Below are positions 61,881 through 62,906 of a stretch of DNA of 62,906 nt, piece after piece. The notes under the pieces are model-generated. The model was not told where the DNA came from, did not search any database, and worked only from the letters and a program-made list of their open reading frames with translations. Source of the stretch: Clostridia bacterium (GTDB lineage: Bacteria > Bacillota > Clostridia > Oscillospirales > Acutalibacteraceae). The stretch lies in contig JAGBSO010000034.1 in assembly GCA_017631795.1 (NCBI GenBank), positions 1 to 62,906 on the forward strand, written 5' to 3'. Positions within the stretch are counted from its first letter, which is position 1; every line of letters starts with the position of its first letter. The position numbers were made by a program, and so were the translations under genes.

Positions 61881-61985
61881 AAACAAAAAAAGCCTGCATC
61901 ATGAACAGGTCATTCCGATATATCCGGGTTCAGTGCAGGTCGCATCCTTATTTGAACCTACAACAGAGAAATCATGATCCATCTT
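61881..61985 (-). ncRNA. candidate small RNA or attenuator, about 105 nt
   Basis: On the minus strand, a promoter (61992-62020) is followed by about 105 nt with no credible reading frame, ending in a hairpin CCTGCA-C-TGAAC ... GTTCA-TGA-TGCAGG (61893-61939) and a T-run. An alternative stem TGTAGGT / ACCTGCA (61956-61962 with 61934-61940) would use the 5' arm of the terminator, giving mutually exclusive structures as in attenuators. GGTTCA / TGAACC can also pair. It does not match 6S, SRP, tmRNA, RNase P or a riboswitch I know. Confidence 0.55.
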
Positions 61986-61991
61986 TGCAAG

Positions 61992-62020
61992 ATCATATTT
62001 GTAAAGAGTTCTTTTTTCAA
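61992..62020 (-). promoter_or_regulatory. promoter of the candidate small RNA
   Basis: TTGAAA (62015-62020, minus strand), 17-nt spacer, TATGAT (61992-61997). Confidence 0.65.
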
Positions 62021-62129
62021 CTTACTTTTTTATAAAAGAATAAGCAAAATTTCACAATAATATTTTTCACAACTCAGCTAAAAATACTAAGGCAAACGCA
62101 AACTTAATCCGAAAGGAGTGCGAAAACTC

Positions 62130-62390
62130 ATGGCAAGCAATAACAAGTCAAGCCTTGTACCCGAAGCAAGAGAAGCTCTCAACAAGTTCAAGATGGAAGC
62201 AGCTTCAGAAGTAGGTGTTAACCTCAAGCAGGGTTACAACGGTGACCTCACATCAAAGCAGGCAGGTTCTGTCGGCGGTCAGATGGTCAATATCATATGT
62301 CCCGGAATCCGTTTTGACTTTATACGGAAAAACCGCAATACCCAGGGACATCAGCAGACTGTTACATATAACGTAACTGTAGGAATATAG
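62130..62390 (+). CDS. alpha/beta-type small acid-soluble spore protein with divergent C-terminus
   Basis: 86 residues. Positions about 7-54 are a classical SASP: LVPEAREALNKFKMEAASEVGV, NLKQGYNGDLTSKQAGSVGGQMV, with the germination-protease-type site EAASEV and the DNA-binding GYNGDLTSKQ. Instead of the usual second helix (KKMIE... type), the protein continues NIICPGIRFDFIRKNRNTQG and a Thr/Val end. No alternative frame restores the canonical tail. SASPs coat spore DNA and protect it from UV. AAAGGAG precedes ATG 62130. The altered tail could mean reduced DNA binding or a decaying gene. Confidence 0.8.
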   Translation: MASNNKSSLVPEAREALNKFKMEAASEVGVNLKQGYNGDLTSKQAGSVGGQMVNIICPGIRFDFIRKNRNTQGHQQTVTYNVTVGI

Positions 62391-62393
62391 CTG

Positions 62394-62429
62394 TTATCCC
62401 CACTTTCCCTCACGGGACAGCGGGGATAA
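62394..62429 (+). terminator. probable terminator hairpin after the SASP gene
   Basis: Stem TTATCCCC / GGGGATAA (62394-62429) with an inner CCCT/GGGA pairing; the following sequence is AT-rich but lacks a pure T-run. Confidence 0.55.
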
Positions 62430-62470
62430 TATTATTATAAATAACCGCTCTTGTAAGAGCAAACTGATTG

Positions 62471-62499
62471 TTGAACTTTTTATAATTTTCTGCTAAAAT
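62471..62499 (+). promoter_or_regulatory. promoter of the GH31 gene
   Basis: TTGAAC (62471-62476), 17-nt spacer, TAAAAT (62494-62499). Confidence 0.6.
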
Positions 62500-62530
62500 A
62501 GATTTAAAATAAATCTACGGATGTGAAATT

Positions 62531-62906
62531 ATGAATAACATTACAGTAACAGATAACTCAATTTTATGTTCACGCAAGGGCGAGCTTGTAAGAATCAGCG
62601 CCTGCGGTGAAAATGCAATCCGTTTTCAGGGTTTTCCCGACTGCAAGGTGATTGACGAAGATTACAACCTTATGCCGCAGAAAACAGAGTGCATTATTGA
62701 AGCTCATGAAACATGGGCAACTATGACCTGCGGAAAACTCAAATGTATGATAGGTACAAGCGGAAGGGTTGTTTTCCATTCAGACGGCAAAGAGATTCTG
62801 ACAGAAAAGCCTGAGCTTACCTTTGAAGACGGATACCGCAATTACACAAACAAGGGCAGCGGTCTGTGGTCTGCAAGAGTGTCCTTCAATCCCCACGACG
62901 GTGAGC
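62531..62906 (+). CDS. GH31 family glycosidase, N-terminal part (cut by window end)
   Basis: 125 codons visible from ATG 62531, open at the window edge. The sequence MNNITVTDNSILCSRKGELVRISACGENAIRFQG and GLWSARVSFNPHDGE matches the N-terminal galactose-mutarotase-like beta-sandwich of GH31 enzymes (alpha-glucosidases/alpha-xylosidases), where the last phrase normally runs on into a FYGLGE-type motif. No signal peptide, so cytosolic. It fits the glycan-use context of the two preceding glycosidases. The catalytic domain is outside the window. Confidence 0.65.
   Translation, partial: MNNITVTDNSILCSRKGELVRISACGENAIRFQGFPDCKVIDEDYNLMPQKTECIIEAHETWATMTCGKLKCMIGTSGRVVFHSDGKEILTEKPELTFEDGYRNYTNKGSGLWSARVSFNPHDGE

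Larger units (their letters stand above)
61822..62129. other. 308-bp intergenic region with RNA gene and two promoters
   Basis: Holds the GH36 promoter, the candidate small RNA with its own promoter and terminator (minus strand), and the ribosome binding site of the SASP gene (AAAGGAG at about 62112-62118). The roughly 90 bases before the SASP gene contain no promoter I can name. Confidence 0.6.

Noticed and set aside
61930..61962. GGTTCAAAT, similar to a tRNA T-loop, in the small RNA
   Set aside because: No 5-bp T-stem, anticodon arm or acceptor stem can be formed around it.
62292..62390. Simple frameshift as the cause of the odd SASP tail
   Set aside because: I translated the other two frames after GGQMV; neither gives the expected KKMIE-type helix, so a single indel does not explain it.

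Overview
The window looks like the chromosome of a low-to-mid GC, spore-forming Clostridia member, most likely a gut Oscillospirales/Ruminococcaceae-type bacterium. This is inference from several signs: a SpoIIQ-like M23 peptidase and an alpha/beta-type small acid-soluble spore protein; dockerin modules; a GlnRS beside a GluRS; the complete Firmicutes-order S10-spc-alpha ribosomal cluster with a KOW protein between map and infA; and AGGAGG-type ribosome binding sites throughout. I saw no rRNA, tRNA, CRISPR array, prophage or transposase gene.

Layout. 1-2.0 kb: SpoIIQ-like protein, a sortase-type surface protein and a 56-residue acidic protein, with two copies of a small intergenic repeat. 2.0-6.1 kb: an operon of two M42 aminopeptidases, a GNAT acetyltransferase and an MFS permease. 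6.2-11.2 kb (minus strand): an operon of ATP-grasp ligase, aspartate-racemase-family protein, AsnB-like amidotransferase and metallophosphoesterase. I propose that its first three genes make a D-Asp/D-Asn peptidoglycan crossbridge. 11.4-15.4 kb: gltX, glnS and a membrane protein. 15.5-23.5 kb: a secretion-related block with a secreted lipase-like protein carrying a C-terminal dockerin, a tiny Asn/Cys-rich protein, two membrane-anchored PrsA/SurA-like foldases and a second lipase-like protein.

23.8-39.7 kb (minus strand): 32 genes from rpsJ to rplQ, driven by a strong promoter with a roughly 315-nt leader. 39.8-47.8 kb: membrane and cell-surface proteins of unknown role, including one with a cohesin-like ectodomain, a CDF metal exporter, a DUF2207-type protein, zinc-ribbon proteins, shikimate kinase, a C_GCAxxG_C_C protein and an Mrp ATPase. 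47.9-54.7 kb: a GDSL esterase with an SLH-like tail, a GPH-type permease, a stand-alone dockerin protein, a secreted phosphoesterase and a TetR regulator. 54.8-62.9 kb: PutP-type Na+/solute symporter, a second TetR regulator, a DUF5060/DUF4038 glycosidase-like exoprotein, a membrane-tethered GH36 enzyme, a probable small RNA or attenuator, a SASP with an unusual C-terminus, and the start of a GH31 enzyme.

Most promising points: (i) the racemase / ATP-grasp / AsnB cassette; (ii) a MITE-like family with TAAACAATAATTTATC termini, two of whose ends supply the TAA stop codon of the neighbouring gene; (iii) an orphan 105-nt RNA with its own promoter, terminator and competing hairpin upstream of the GH36 gene; (iv) a membrane-anchored cohesin-like protein together with dockerin proteins, one of them on a lipase-fold protein that has lost its serine nucleophile.
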